From Actinomycetes bacterium (lineage in GTDB: Bacteria; Actinomycetota; Actinomycetes; Mycobacteriales; Mycobacteriaceae), in the NCBI GenBank assembly GCA_023460175.1, contig JAEWRC010000054.1, positions 1-54,453 of the forward strand: a stretch of 54,453 bases of DNA, read 5' to 3'. The notes under the pieces were generated by a model that saw only the letters and a program-made list of their open reading frames with translations, had not been told where the DNA came from and did no database searches. Made by a program: the position numbers and the translations under genes. Below, piece after piece: positions 43,772 through 52,425 of this stretch (within the stretch, counting starts at the first letter, position 1; each line of letters starts with the position of its first letter).

Positions 43772-44698
43772 TTAGAACAGCGCGTTGGCCAGGTTGCGGC
43801 GCCCGGCGATCACGTCGGGGTCGGCCGCGTCGAACAACTCGAACAGCTCCACCAGCCGCGCGCGCACCGCGGTCCGGTCATCGCCGGCGGTCCGCTTCAC
43901 CAGGGCGATCAGGCGCTCGAACGCGCCCGCGACGTCCTGGCTGAGCAGCTGCACGTCGGCCGCGGCGAACGCGGCCTCGATGTTCGTCGGGTCCGCGTCC
44001 GCGGTCGCGATCGCGTCCGGGGTCTGCGCGGTGGCGCGGCTCAGGAAGGTGATCTGCCGGATGGCGCCCTTGGCCTCGGCGTTGGCGGGGTCGCCGGCCA
44101 GGATCTCCTCGTAGGCCGCCTTGGCGGTCTCGAAATCGCCCTCCTCGAGGTGCTGGCGGGCCGCCGCGACGGCCGGATCGACCTGCTCGGGGTCCTCGGG
44201 GGCGCCGCCGCCGGACAGCTTGCCCGCGGTGACCTCGAGCAGCGAGTCGACCCACTTGCGCAGCTGCTCGGGCGGCTGCACGCCCTGGAAGCTGCCGCCC
44301 TGCAGCGGCTGCCCACCGGCCAGCGCGACGACGGTGGGGATGGCCTGCACGCCGAACGCCTGCGCCACCCGCGGGGTGGTGTCGACGTCGACGGTGGCCA
44401 GCACCCATTTGCCGTTGTCCTGACCGGCCAGGGCGCCGAGGATCTCGGCCAGCTCCACCGAGGCCTCGCTGCGCGGCGACCACATGACCGCAACGACCGG
44501 CACCTCGCCGGAGCGAATCAGGACCTCGGCCTCGAAGTTGGCCTCGGTGATCTCGACGGCATTGGGGATGTCAACCGGAGTGTCGCTCGGGGCGGCTGCT
44601 TGCGCGGCCGGGCGTTTCAGGGCGGAGAGGTCGACGGCACCGGCCATCGAGGCCGCCGCCGCAAGACGCGAGGGATCAGAAGCGCGTGGCGGTGTCAC
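43772..44698 (-). CDS. Thioredoxin-like chaperedoxin (CnoX/YbbN-type) without active-site cysteines
   Basis: A 308-residue homologue of Rv1324. A thioredoxin domain (about 45-150) is followed by TPR-like helices (about 185-300), the layout of E. coli CnoX/YbbN. The CxxC site reads WSPRSE (from Trp73), so no redox-active cysteine is there; the later cis-proline AIPTVVAL is kept. It is expected to bind unfolded proteins as a holdase rather than act as a disulfide reductase. The GTG at 44698 gives the start that best matches the M. tuberculosis protein. It converges on glgB with six bases between. Confidence 0.9.
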   Translation of the reverse strand: MTPPRASDPSRLAAAASMAGAVDLSALKRPAAQAAAPSDTPVDIPNAVEITEANFEAEVLIRSGEVPVVAVMWSPRSEASVELAEILGALAGQDNGKWVLATVDVDTTPRVAQAFGVQAIPTVVALAGGQPLQGGSFQGVQPPEQLRKWVDSLLEVTAGKLSGGGAPEDPEQVDPAVAAARQHLEEGDFETAKAAYEEILAGDPANAEAKGAIRQITFLSRATAQTPDAIATADADPTNIEAAFAAADVQLLSQDVAGAFERLIALVKRTAGDDRTAVRARLVELFELFDAADPDVIAGRRNLANALF

Positions 44699-44711
44699 GC
44701 CGACAAGTCTG

Positions 44712-45107
44712 TCACGTCGCTTCGGGCACCGGTCGCCCTGCTGGGCTACCGGCGCTCGCCGCGACCGGCGCACCCAGCTTGGCGGTCCGGTCGGCCCATA
44801 TGACGAAGATCACTGTGGCCAGCGGCACGATGCTCGCCAGCAACGCCAGCAGCCACGTCGACACCGACCATTTGAACGCCAAACCGGCGAAGAGCGCGAC
44901 GACCAGGAATGCCACGAAGATCCCGCCGTGGAGGGGGCCGAAGATCTTCACGCCGATCTCGGTGCGCGGGGTGCCCAGGTACTTGAAGTACATCCCGAGC
45001 AGCAGACCTACCCAGCTGACGGCCTCGGCGAGCGCCACCAGGCGAAATCGGCCGGCCGTCGTCCGGATGTCCAGGGAGCTAGTCGTCGCGGAGTTCACAA
45101 CAGACAT
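44712..45107 (-). CDS. DUF3817 membrane protein, second copy
   Basis: A 131-residue protein with three to four membrane helices and the DUF3817 segments RLVALAEAVSWVGLLLGMYFKYL and GPLHGGIFVAFLVVAL. It is paralogous to the protein at 21074-21439, but the N-terminus and the Ala/Pro-rich C-terminal tail differ. ATG 45107 is used. It lies between the chaperedoxin and fadA4 genes, which are neighbours in M. tuberculosis, so it is an insertion there. Function unknown. Confidence 0.87.
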   Translation of the reverse strand: MSVVNSATTSSLDIRTTAGRFRLVALAEAVSWVGLLLGMYFKYLGTPRTEIGVKIFGPLHGGIFVAFLVVALFAGLAFKWSVSTWLLALLASIVPLATVIFVIWADRTAKLGAPVAASAGSPAGRPVPEAT

Positions 45108-45169
45108 TGTGCCCAACCGCGACGCCAGCTACTACCCCGTGTAGTTCTTCAGCGGTGTTCGCCCGGCGA

Positions 45170-46351
45170 TCAGCCGGCGCGCAACACCAGGGCGTCGCCC
45201 TGGCCACCGGCGCCGCACAGCGCAGCAACGCCGTAGCCGCTGCCGCGACGCTTGAGCTCGAGCGCGACGTGCAGCGCGATCCGCGCGCCCGACATGCCGA
45301 TCGGGTGGCCGACGGCGATGGCACCGCCGTTGACGTTCACCTTGGCCGGGTCGACGCCGAGTTCCTTGGTCGAGGCCAGCGACACCGCCGAGAACGCCTC
45401 GTTGATCTCGATGACGTCGAGCTGGTCGACCGTGATGCCCTCGCGGCCGATGGCCTTCTTGATGGCGTTGGCCGGCTGGCTCTGCAGGGTGGAGTCCGGG
45501 CCGGCGACCACGCCGTGCGCGCCGATCTCACAGAGCCAGTCCAGGCCCAGCTCCTCGGCCTTGGCCTTGCTCATCACCACGACGGCGCAGGCGCCGTCGG
45601 AGATCTGGGAGGCCGAGCCGGCGGTGATGGTGCCGTCCTTGCGGAACGCCGGACGCAGCCCGCCCAGCGACTCGGCGGTGGTGTTGCCCCGGATGCCCTC
45701 GTCCTCGCTGAACTCGATCGGGTCACCCTTGCGCTGCGGGATCGACACCGAAACGACCTCGTCGGCGAACACGCCGTCCTTCCACGCCGCCGCCGCCTTC
45801 TGGTGGCTGGCCGCGGCGTATTCGTCCTGCTCGGCGCGAGTGAACTTGTCCTCGTCGTTGCGCTGCTCGGTGAGCGCACCCATCGGCTGGTCGGTGAACA
45901 CGTCGTGCAGGCCGTCGTAGGCCAGGTGGTCCTTGACCACCACGTCGCCGTACTTGTAGCCCGAGCGCGAATCCAGCAGCAGGTGCGGGGCCTGGGTCAT
46001 GGACTCCTGGCCGCCGGCGACCACGACGTCGAACTCACCGGCCCGAATCAGCTGGTCGGCCAGCGCGATGGCGTCGATGCCGGACAGGCACATCTTGTTG
46101 ATCGACAGCGAGGGCACGTCCCACGGGATGCCCGCGCCGACGGCGGCCTGCCGGGCCGGCATCTGGCCGGCACCGGCCGAGAGCACCTGGCCCATGATCA
46201 CGTACTGCACCGCGGCGGGGTCCACGCCGCCCTTTTCCAGCGCACCCTTGATCGCGATGGCGCCGAGGTCCGACCCGGAGAAGTCCTTCAACGACCCCGA
46301 CAGCTTGCCGATCGGGGTGCGGGCTCCGGCAACAATCACCGATGTCGTCAT
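45170..46351 (-). CDS. fadA4: Acetyl-CoA acetyltransferase (thiolase)
   Basis: A 393-residue biosynthetic-type thiolase, homologue of Rv1323. The nucleophile is Cys88 (NKMCLSGIDA); GGQESMTQAPH, NEAFS, the GHPIGMSGAR histidine and the C-terminal CGAGGQGDA cysteine are all present. It joins two acetyl-CoA or cleaves acetoacetyl-CoA. ATG 46351 has GGAGG five bases upstream. It is divergent from methylmalonyl-CoA epimerase across an 84-base promoter region, a conserved pairing. Confidence 0.96.
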   Translation of the reverse strand: MTTSVIVAGARTPIGKLSGSLKDFSGSDLGAIAIKGALEKGGVDPAAVQYVIMGQVLSAGAGQMPARQAAVGAGIPWDVPSLSINKMCLSGIDAIALADQLIRAGEFDVVVAGGQESMTQAPHLLLDSRSGYKYGDVVVKDHLAYDGLHDVFTDQPMGALTEQRNDEDKFTRAEQDEYAAASHQKAAAAWKDGVFADEVVSVSIPQRKGDPIEFSEDEGIRGNTTAESLGGLRPAFRKDGTITAGSASQISDGACAVVVMSKAKAEELGLDWLCEIGAHGVVAGPDSTLQSQPANAIKKAIGREGITVDQLDVIEINEAFSAVSLASTKELGVDPAKVNVNGGAIAVGHPIGMSGARIALHVALELKRRGSGYGVAALCGAGGQGDALVLRAG

Positions 46352-46435
46352 GACTACCTCCAAAATCAGGGTGCGCCCCGGCCACTGTGACCTGGGGCAT
46401 AGGCGCGTCTGTCAGGGCTAGGTTACCGTTATGTT

Positions 46436-46909
46436 ATGACCACCGATCAGGCTGATACCCGTCCCGCACTCGCCAGCGCACTGGTCACTGCGGTTGATCA
46501 CGTCGGTATCGCCGTCCCCGACCTCGAGGCCGCCAAGAAGTGGTACCACGACCACCTCGGCATGATCGTGCTGCACGAGGAGGTCAACGAGGACCAGGGC
46601 GTCGTCGAAGCGATGCTCAGCGTCCGCGGAGCGCCGGTGGGCAGCGCACAGATCCAGCTCCTGGCGCCGCTGAACGAGTCCTCGACGATCGCGAAGTTCA
46701 TCGACACCCGCGGCCCCGGCCTGCAGCAGCTGGCCTATCGGACCAGCGACATCGACGCGCTCTCGGAGCGCCTGCGTGAGCAGGGTGTCCGGTTGCTCTA
46801 CGAGGCCCCGCGGCGCGGCACCGCCGATTCGCGGATCAACTTCATCCATCCCAAGGATGCCGGCGGCGTGCTGATCGAGCTCGTCGAGCCCGCCGCAGAC
46901 CCCCACTAG
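46436..46909 (+). CDS. mce: Methylmalonyl-CoA epimerase
   Basis: A 157-residue VOC/glyoxalase-fold enzyme interconverting (2R)- and (2S)-methylmalonyl-CoA in the propionyl-CoA route; homologue of Rv1322A. Metal-ligand regions are VDHVGIAVPD (His22), GLQQLAYRT and VLIELVEP (Glu). TACCGT (46424-46429) lies six bases before the ATG, so the mRNA should be leaderless. The epimerase normally feeds methylmalonyl-CoA mutase, encoded elsewhere; the distinct mutase at 6729-8741 is a separate enzyme. Confidence 0.95.
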   Translation: MTTDQADTRPALASALVTAVDHVGIAVPDLEAAKKWYHDHLGMIVLHEEVNEDQGVVEAMLSVRGAPVGSAQIQLLAPLNESSTIAKFIDTRGPGLQQLAYRTSDIDALSERLREQGVRLLYEAPRRGTADSRINFIHPKDAGGVLIELVEPAADPH

Positions 46910-47215
46910 TCACGACCACTTGCGCGTCGGCCCCCGGCTGGCGCGCTTGCCCCAGCACGCCGTGTGCCAGTGCCGCCGGTCGGCGATGGCGTCCTCCCCC
47001 AGGTCCGCGGGCCACACGACCACGTGCGCGACGCCCGGCCGGATCTCCTGATCGCAGCCCGGGCACCGGTAGACCTTGGCGGCCCGGGCCGCCGCGACCG
47101 GGCGCACCGCGTAGTCGTAACCGTCGGCGCCGACCTCGATGCGTTGTTGGGCCAGGGGCATCCCCAGCGGACGGTGCAGGCCCTGCCGCTTGGCCGAGCG
47201 CCGATTCCGCGCCAT
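46910..47215 (-). CDS. Conserved small zinc-ribbon-like protein (Rv1322-like)
   Basis: A 101-residue conserved mycobacterial protein of unknown function. The N-terminus is very basic (MARNRRSAKRQGLHRP). A CPGC pair and a later HWHTACW segment could bind zinc, as in HNH-like or zinc-ribbon folds, and the tail is again basic, so nucleic-acid binding is plausible. Its ATG overlaps the nucS stop (TGATG); co-expression with NucS suggests a part in DNA maintenance, which is inference only. Confidence 0.85.
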   Translation of the reverse strand: MARNRRSAKRQGLHRPLGMPLAQQRIEVGADGYDYAVRPVAAARAAKVYRCPGCDQEIRPGVAHVVVWPADLGEDAIADRRHWHTACWGKRASRGPTRKWS

Positions 47216-47886
47216 CAGAACAGCCGGTACTCGTCGCTGTCCATGCCGCGCATCTGGTCATAATCCAAAGTGACACAACGGATTCCGCGATCCTGGGCCA
47301 GCGTGCGCGCCTGCGGCTTGATCTGTTGGGCGGCGAAGACGCCGCTGACCGGTGCAATCAGCGAGTCCCGGTTCAGCAGGTCCAGGTAGCGGGTCAGCTG
47401 CTCGACGCCGTCGATCTCGCCGCGGCGCTTGATCTCCACCGCCACGGACTTGCCCTCCTCGTCGCGGCACAGCAGGTCCACCGGGCCGATTGCGGTCGGG
47501 TACTCACGGCGCACCAGCGTGTAACCGACGCCGAGCAGGTCGACGTGCTCGGCCAGCAGCACCTGCAGATGCGCCTCGACGCCGTCCTTGACCAACCCGG
47601 GGTCCACCCCGAGCTCGTGCTCGGTGTCGTGCTCGACGTCCTCGATGGTGATCCGCAGCTGTTCGCCCGCCTTGTTCTCCACCACCCACACCGGCAGCTC
47701 GCCCTCGGCGTTCTCGGTGATCCAGCACGGCGGGCTCATCCAGTTCAGCGGCTTGTACGCGCGGTCGTCGGCGTGCACGCTCACCGAGCCGTCGGCCTTG
47801 ATCAGCAGCAGCCGGCGCGCCGAGGGCAGATGGGCGGTCAGCCGGCCGACATAGTCCACGGTGCACTGGGCGATCACGAGACGCAC
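47215..47886 (-). CDS. nucS: Mismatch-specific endonuclease NucS/EndoMS
   Basis: A 223-residue nuclease that replaces MutS/MutL mismatch repair in actinobacteria; homologue of Rv1321. The catalytic PD-(D/E)xK set is Asp137, Glu151 and Lys153 (GPVDLLC...VAVEIKRRG), and the protein ends in DEYRLF, which fits the beta-clamp-binding tail. It makes double-strand cuts at G-T, G-G and T-T mismatches. The GTG at 47886 is preceded by TAAGGT at seven bases on the minus strand, a clear leaderless promoter. Confidence 0.96.
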   Translation of the reverse strand: MRLVIAQCTVDYVGRLTAHLPSARRLLLIKADGSVSVHADDRAYKPLNWMSPPCWITENAEGELPVWVVENKAGEQLRITIEDVEHDTEHELGVDPGLVKDGVEAHLQVLLAEHVDLLGVGYTLVRREYPTAIGPVDLLCRDEEGKSVAVEIKRRGEIDGVEQLTRYLDLLNRDSLIAPVSGVFAAQQIKPQARTLAQDRGIRCVTLDYDQMRGMDSDEYRLF

Positions 47887-47985
47887 CCGACCAACCTTAG
47901 GGGTTGGGTGCCCCGGCGCCGCGGCACCATCGCAGCGCGTCACTTCGTCGGTGAACACAGGCCGTCGGACTAGGCTCAAAAATTG

Positions 47986-49590
47986 ATGAAAGCCAACGCG
48001 ACGCTGGCGCAGCGCCTGGGCCGCGTCCTGGAGCGCCTGACGCAGACCAGCGGGCGGCTACCGGAGACGTCCTCCTATGGCTCCTGGCTGCTCGGTCACG
48101 TCGCCGAAGGTCCGCGACGCCGCCGCATCCGCATCCAGCTGATCCTCACGGTGTTCATCCTGGTCACCAACCTGATCGGGATGGGCGTCTCGATCCTGCT
48201 GGTCACGGTCGCGTTCCCGGATCCGAGCGTCTTCGACGACGCGCCGGCCTGGCTCACCTACGGGGTGGCGCCGGCGTATCTGACGCTGGCGCTGGGCGTC
48301 GGCACCATCTGGATCACCCGCGCGACGGTCAACGCGCTGCGCTGGGCGGTCGAGGACAATCCCCCGACCACCGACAACATGCGGCAAGCCTTCCTGGCGC
48401 CGTGGCGGGTGGCCACCGCACATCTGGCGCTCTGGGGGACGGGCACCGTGATCTTCGCGGTCCTCTACGGGCTCTATGACACCTTGTTCATCCCGCGGTT
48501 CCTCATCGCCGTCGGCATCTGCGGCGTCATGGTCGCCACCTTCGCCTACCTGTTCACCGAGTTCGCGCTGCGCCCGGTGGCCGCCCGGGCGCTCGAGGCC
48601 GGCGACCCGCCCAAGCGGCTGGCCCCGGGCATCATGGGCCGGATCATGACGGTGTGGACGGTGGGCGCCGGCATACCGGTGATCGGCATCGGGCTCATCG
48701 CACTGTTCGTCCTGATGTTGCGCAACCTCACCCAGACCCAGTTCGCGGTCGCGGTGCTGATCTCGGCCGCGGCAACGGTGATCTTCGGCTTCGTCCTGAT
48801 GTGGGTGGCCGCCTGGATCACCGCGACCCCGGTGCGGGTGGTGCGCGCCGCGCTCAAGCGGGTCGAGGAGGGCAAGCTGGACACCAACCTCGTCGTGTTC
48901 GACGGCACCGAACTGGGCCAGCTGCAGCGCGGCTTCAACTCGATGGTCGCCGGACTGCGCGAACGCGAGCGGGTCCGCGACCTGTTCGGGCGCCACGTCG
49001 GCCGCGAGGTGGCCGCCGCGGCCGAGGCGCGCCAGGTCGACCTCGGCGGCGAGGAGCGCCACGCCGCAGTGCTGTTCGTCGACATCGTGGGGTCCACGAC
49101 GCTGGTCACCTCGCGGGCGGCCACCGAGGTCGTGGCCCTGCTCAACCGGTTCTTCACCGTCGTCGTCGACGAGGTCAACGAACACGACGGGCTGCTCAAC
49201 AAGTTCGAGGGCGACGGCTGCCTGGCGGTGTTCGGCGCGCCCAACGACCTGGCCAGCCCCGAGGACGCGGCGCTGGCCACCGCCCGGGGTATCGCCGCGC
49301 GGTTGCGGGTGGAGGTCCCCGGGATCCAGGCCGGCATCGGCGTCGCGGCCGGCACCGTGGTCGCGGGCAACGTCGGCGCGCACGACCGCTTCGAGTACAC
49401 CGTCATCGGGGCACCGGTCAACGAGGCCGCCCGGCTGTGCGAGCTGGCGAAGAACTCGCCGGGGTGCCTGCTGGCGTCCTCGGACACCGTGCGCGGCGCC
49501 ACCGAAAGCGAAAGAGCGCTCTGGACTTTCGGCGACACCGTGACGCTGCGCGGCTACGAGGTCCCCACCCTGCTGGCGATGCCGCGCTAG
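47986..49590 (+). CDS. Membrane class III adenylate cyclase with HAMP domain (Rv1318c-1320c type)
   Basis: A 534-residue protein: a 45-residue cytoplasmic start, six membrane helices to about residue 285, a HAMP segment (TPVRVVRAALKRVEEGKLD) and a cyclase domain with FVDIVGSTTL, NKFEGDGCLAVFGAP and FEYTVIGAPVNEAARL. In M. tuberculosis three tandem paralogues stand here; only one is present. TAGGCT (47971-47976) is the likely -10; ATG 47986 is taken although a TTG at 47983 is in frame. Its stop overlaps that of the glutaminase gene by four bases. Confidence 0.93.
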   Translation: MKANATLAQRLGRVLERLTQTSGRLPETSSYGSWLLGHVAEGPRRRRIRIQLILTVFILVTNLIGMGVSILLVTVAFPDPSVFDDAPAWLTYGVAPAYLTLALGVGTIWITRATVNALRWAVEDNPPTTDNMRQAFLAPWRVATAHLALWGTGTVIFAVLYGLYDTLFIPRFLIAVGICGVMVATFAYLFTEFALRPVAARALEAGDPPKRLAPGIMGRIMTVWTVGAGIPVIGIGLIALFVLMLRNLTQTQFAVAVLISAAATVIFGFVLMWVAAWITATPVRVVRAALKRVEEGKLDTNLVVFDGTELGQLQRGFNSMVAGLRERERVRDLFGRHVGREVAAAAEARQVDLGGEERHAAVLFVDIVGSTTLVTSRAATEVVALLNRFFTVVVDEVNEHDGLLNKFEGDGCLAVFGAPNDLASPEDAALATARGIAARLRVEVPGIQAGIGVAAGTVVAGNVGAHDRFEYTVIGAPVNEAARLCELAKNSPGCLLASSDTVRGATESERALWTFGDTVTLRGYEVPTLLAMPR

Positions 49591-50909
49591 CGTGCGCCGG
49601 CGGCGTCGAGGGCCTGGGCGACCGTCGGGAAGATGACCGCGCTGGCGGTGGCGCTCCCGGCCGGCATCACCCGGCGGTCGGGGTCCACCAGATAGCCTTC
49701 CTTGCCCCGTCGGTTCAGGGACTGGCGCATACCGGCCAGCATCCGCCGGGCCACATCGTTGATGTCGTCGACCCGGGACAGCTCGAGGATCGCGACGTCG
49801 ACCTCGGCGCTGTCGTGTTCGACGATGCGCAGCGCCCGTTCGGCGCCGGCGAACAGCAAGTCGCCGTGCAGTTCGTAGACCCGCACGCCGGCGGCGATGT
49901 CGCGGGTGGCGCGGATGGTCGAGCGGGATTCCCGGGTCACCGACATCACGTGCAGGCCGAGTTGGGCCGACAGGCTCTGGCAGGCCCGGAGCCCGCGCAC
50001 GCTGTTGCCGTTCTTATCCAGCGGCGGTGCATAGACACCGATCCCGAGCTGGCTGGGCAGCACGGCGATGATGCCGCCGCCGACCCCGCTCTTCGCCGGC
50101 ATGCCGACGGTCGTCGCCCACATCCCGGTGGCGTCGTACATGCCGCAGGTCATCATCACGCTCAGCGTGCGCGTCACCACCGCGTCCGAGGTGACGCGGA
50201 TACCGCTGCCCGGATTGACGCCGCCGCGCGCCAGCGTCGAGGCCATGCACGCCAGGTCCGAACTGGTGACCTTGATGGCGCACTGCCGGAAGTACACGTC
50301 GAGGACCTCGTCGGGGTCGCCGTCGAGAACCCCGAAGCTCTGCAACATGTAGGCGATGGCCCGGTTGCGGCTGCCGGTGGTCTTCTCCGAGTTGTAGACG
50401 TCCTCGTCGACGTCGAGGCGCCGGCCCGCGCAGGCCGAGTAGAAGTCCAGCAGCCGCTCGAAACGCTGCTGCGCATCGGCCCCCGGGATCAACGAGACCG
50501 CCGCGATGGCCCCGGCGTTGATCATCGCGTTCTTGGGCGTCTTGGTCTGGTCGTCGACGCTGATCTCGTTGAACGGCTCGCCGGAGGGTTCGACGCCGAT
50601 CTTCGCATCGACCGCCTCGGTGCCCACCTGGTCGAGCGCGAGCGCGTAGGTGAACGGCTTCGAGATCGATTGGATGGTGAATTCGGTTGCGCTGTCGCCC
50701 GATTCGTAGACATAGCCGTCGGACAGTTCGAGGGACAACCCGAACGACGACGGGTCGACGGACGCGAGTTCGGGGATGTAGTCGGCCACCGCCCCGTCGG
50801 TGATGTTGGCATGCTCGGCGAGGATGTCGTCGAGGTACTTCTGCACCAACACCGCCACGGTCGCGAGTGTACTCACCGTCCACCGCGATGTCGGATTTCC
50901 GCTAGTCAT
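49587..50909 (-). CDS. glsA: Glutaminase A with C-terminal STAS domain
   Basis: A 440-residue protein. The first 310 residues are a serine-dependent glutaminase (beta-lactamase-like fold) with the catalytic motif FTIQSISKPF (Ser-x-x-Lys), KTPKNAMINAGAI, and SGVGGGIIAVLP. Residues about 330-440 form a STAS domain (VRVYELHGDLLFAGAERALRIVE). It hydrolyses glutamine to glutamate and ammonia; the STAS part probably regulates or anchors it. ATG 50909 is used, divergent from alkA with 28 bases between. No gene of this kind is found beside alkA in M. tuberculosis. Confidence 0.93.
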   Translation of the reverse strand: MTSGNPTSRWTVSTLATVAVLVQKYLDDILAEHANITDGAVADYIPELASVDPSSFGLSLELSDGYVYESGDSATEFTIQSISKPFTYALALDQVGTEAVDAKIGVEPSGEPFNEISVDDQTKTPKNAMINAGAIAAVSLIPGADAQQRFERLLDFYSACAGRRLDVDEDVYNSEKTTGSRNRAIAYMLQSFGVLDGDPDEVLDVYFRQCAIKVTSSDLACMASTLARGGVNPGSGIRVTSDAVVTRTLSVMMTCGMYDATGMWATTVGMPAKSGVGGGIIAVLPSQLGIGVYAPPLDKNGNSVRGLRACQSLSAQLGLHVMSVTRESRSTIRATRDIAAGVRVYELHGDLLFAGAERALRIVEHDSAEVDVAILELSRVDDINDVARRMLAGMRQSLNRRGKEGYLVDPDRRVMPAGSATASAVIFPTVAQALDAAGAR

Positions 50910-50937
50910 GTCGGCGGCCGCGTGTAATCGTGGAGGG

Positions 50938-52425
50938 GTGCACGACGACTTCGACCGCTGCTACCGCGCCGTCCAATCCAAGGACGCGCGGTTCGACGGC
51001 TGGTTCGTCATCGCCGTGCTCAGTACCGGGATCTACTGCCGGCCCAGCTGCCCCGCGCGTACGCCGCTGGCCCGCAACGTGCGCTTCTACCCCACCGCGG
51101 CGGCCGCGCAGCGGGCCGGGTTCCGGTCCTGCAAGCGGTGCCGGCCGGACGCGTCGCCGGGCTCGCCGAAGTGGAACATACGCGGCGACGTCGTCGCCCG
51201 GGCCATGCGGTTGATCGCCGACGGCACCGTCGACCGGTCGGGCGTGACGGGGCTGGCCGATCGCCTCGGCTACACCACCCGCCAACTCGAGCGCCTGCTG
51301 CAGGCCGAGGTCGGCGCCGGGCCGCTGGCATTGGCCCGCGCCCAGCGGGCCCAGACGGCGCGGGTGCTCATCGAGACCACCGCGCTCCCCTTCGGTGATG
51401 TCGCCTTCGCCGCGGGCTTCTCCAGCATCCGGCAGTTCAACGACACCGTGCGCGAGGTCTTCGACGTCACCCCGAGCGAAATGCGCCGACGCAACGCCCT
51501 GCGCCCCGCTGGACAGGGGGCCACCGCCGGGCCGCTGACGCTGCGCCTGGCCGTGCGCCAACCGTTCGGCTTCGAGGGGCTGTTCGGTCACCTCGCCGCC
51601 ACGGCGGTGCCGGGCTGCGAAGAGGTCCGTGACGGCGCGTTCCGGCGTTCGCTGCGGCTGCCGTCGGGCACCGGCATCGTCAGCCTGTTCCCCACCCCCG
51701 ACCACGTGCGATGCACGCTCGAGTTGGACGATTTCCGCGATCTGCCCGTGGCCATCGCGCGGTGCCGCAGACTGCTCGACCTCGATGCCGATCCCGAGGC
51801 CGTGGACAAGGTGCTGCACGACGACGAGGCCCTGCGCCCGCTGGTACTCAAGGCGCCCGGCCAGCGCGTGCCCCGCGCCGCCGACGAGCACGAGATGGCC
51901 ATCCGGGCCGTGCTGGGCCAGCAGATCTCCACCAAACGCGCAGGCAACCTCGCCGGGCGACTGGCCGCCGACTACGGCCAACCCGTGACGGATGCCTCCG
52001 GCGGGCTCACCCATGCCTTTCCGACCGTCGCCGACCTGCTCGAGATCGATCCGCGCCGGCTTGCCATGCCGCAGGCGCGCAAACGCGCGGTGCAGGGGCT
52101 GGTCGCCGCGATCAGTACCGGGGATGTCGTGCTCGACGCGGGGGCCGACTGGAACACCGCGCGGAGGCAGCTGCTCCAGCTCCCCGGGATAGGACCGTGG
52201 ACCGCGGAGATCATCGCGATGCGCGGGCTGGGCGACCCAGATGCCTTCCCGGCCACCGACCTGGGCACCCGCGTTGCCGCGGGCACACTGGGATTACCCG
52301 ACGACGCGCGTGGACTGAGCGAGCGCAGCAACCGGTGGCGCCCCTGGCGGTCCTACGCCACCCAATATCTGTGGACCGCCCTCGAACATCCCGTGAACCA
52401 CTGGCCACCGAAGGAAGCAGCATGA
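50938..52425 (+). CDS. alkA: Ada-AlkA fusion: alkylation sensor/regulator and 3-methyladenine DNA glycosylase
   Basis: A 495-residue homologue of Rv1317c. The Ada zinc domain has Cys34, Cys38, Cys65 and Cys68 (YCRPSCP...CKRC), with Cys34 the methyl acceptor; an AraC-type HTH domain follows (about 80-185), then an AlkA glycosylase (about 195-490) with the helix-hairpin-helix LPGIGPWTAEIIAMRGLGDPD and its catalytic Asp in FPATDLG. It senses methyl-phosphotriesters and removes alkylated bases. The GTG at 50938 stands right after GGAGGG, too close for a normal ribosome site; a leaderless start is possible. Overlaps ogt by ATGA. Confidence 0.95.
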   Translation: MHDDFDRCYRAVQSKDARFDGWFVIAVLSTGIYCRPSCPARTPLARNVRFYPTAAAAQRAGFRSCKRCRPDASPGSPKWNIRGDVVARAMRLIADGTVDRSGVTGLADRLGYTTRQLERLLQAEVGAGPLALARAQRAQTARVLIETTALPFGDVAFAAGFSSIRQFNDTVREVFDVTPSEMRRRNALRPAGQGATAGPLTLRLAVRQPFGFEGLFGHLAATAVPGCEEVRDGAFRRSLRLPSGTGIVSLFPTPDHVRCTLELDDFRDLPVAIARCRRLLDLDADPEAVDKVLHDDEALRPLVLKAPGQRVPRAADEHEMAIRAVLGQQISTKRAGNLAGRLAADYGQPVTDASGGLTHAFPTVADLLEIDPRRLAMPQARKRAVQGLVAAISTGDVVLDAGADWNTARRQLLQLPGIGPWTAEIIAMRGLGDPDAFPATDLGTRVAAGTLGLPDDARGLSERSNRWRPWRSYATQYLWTALEHPVNHWPPKEAA

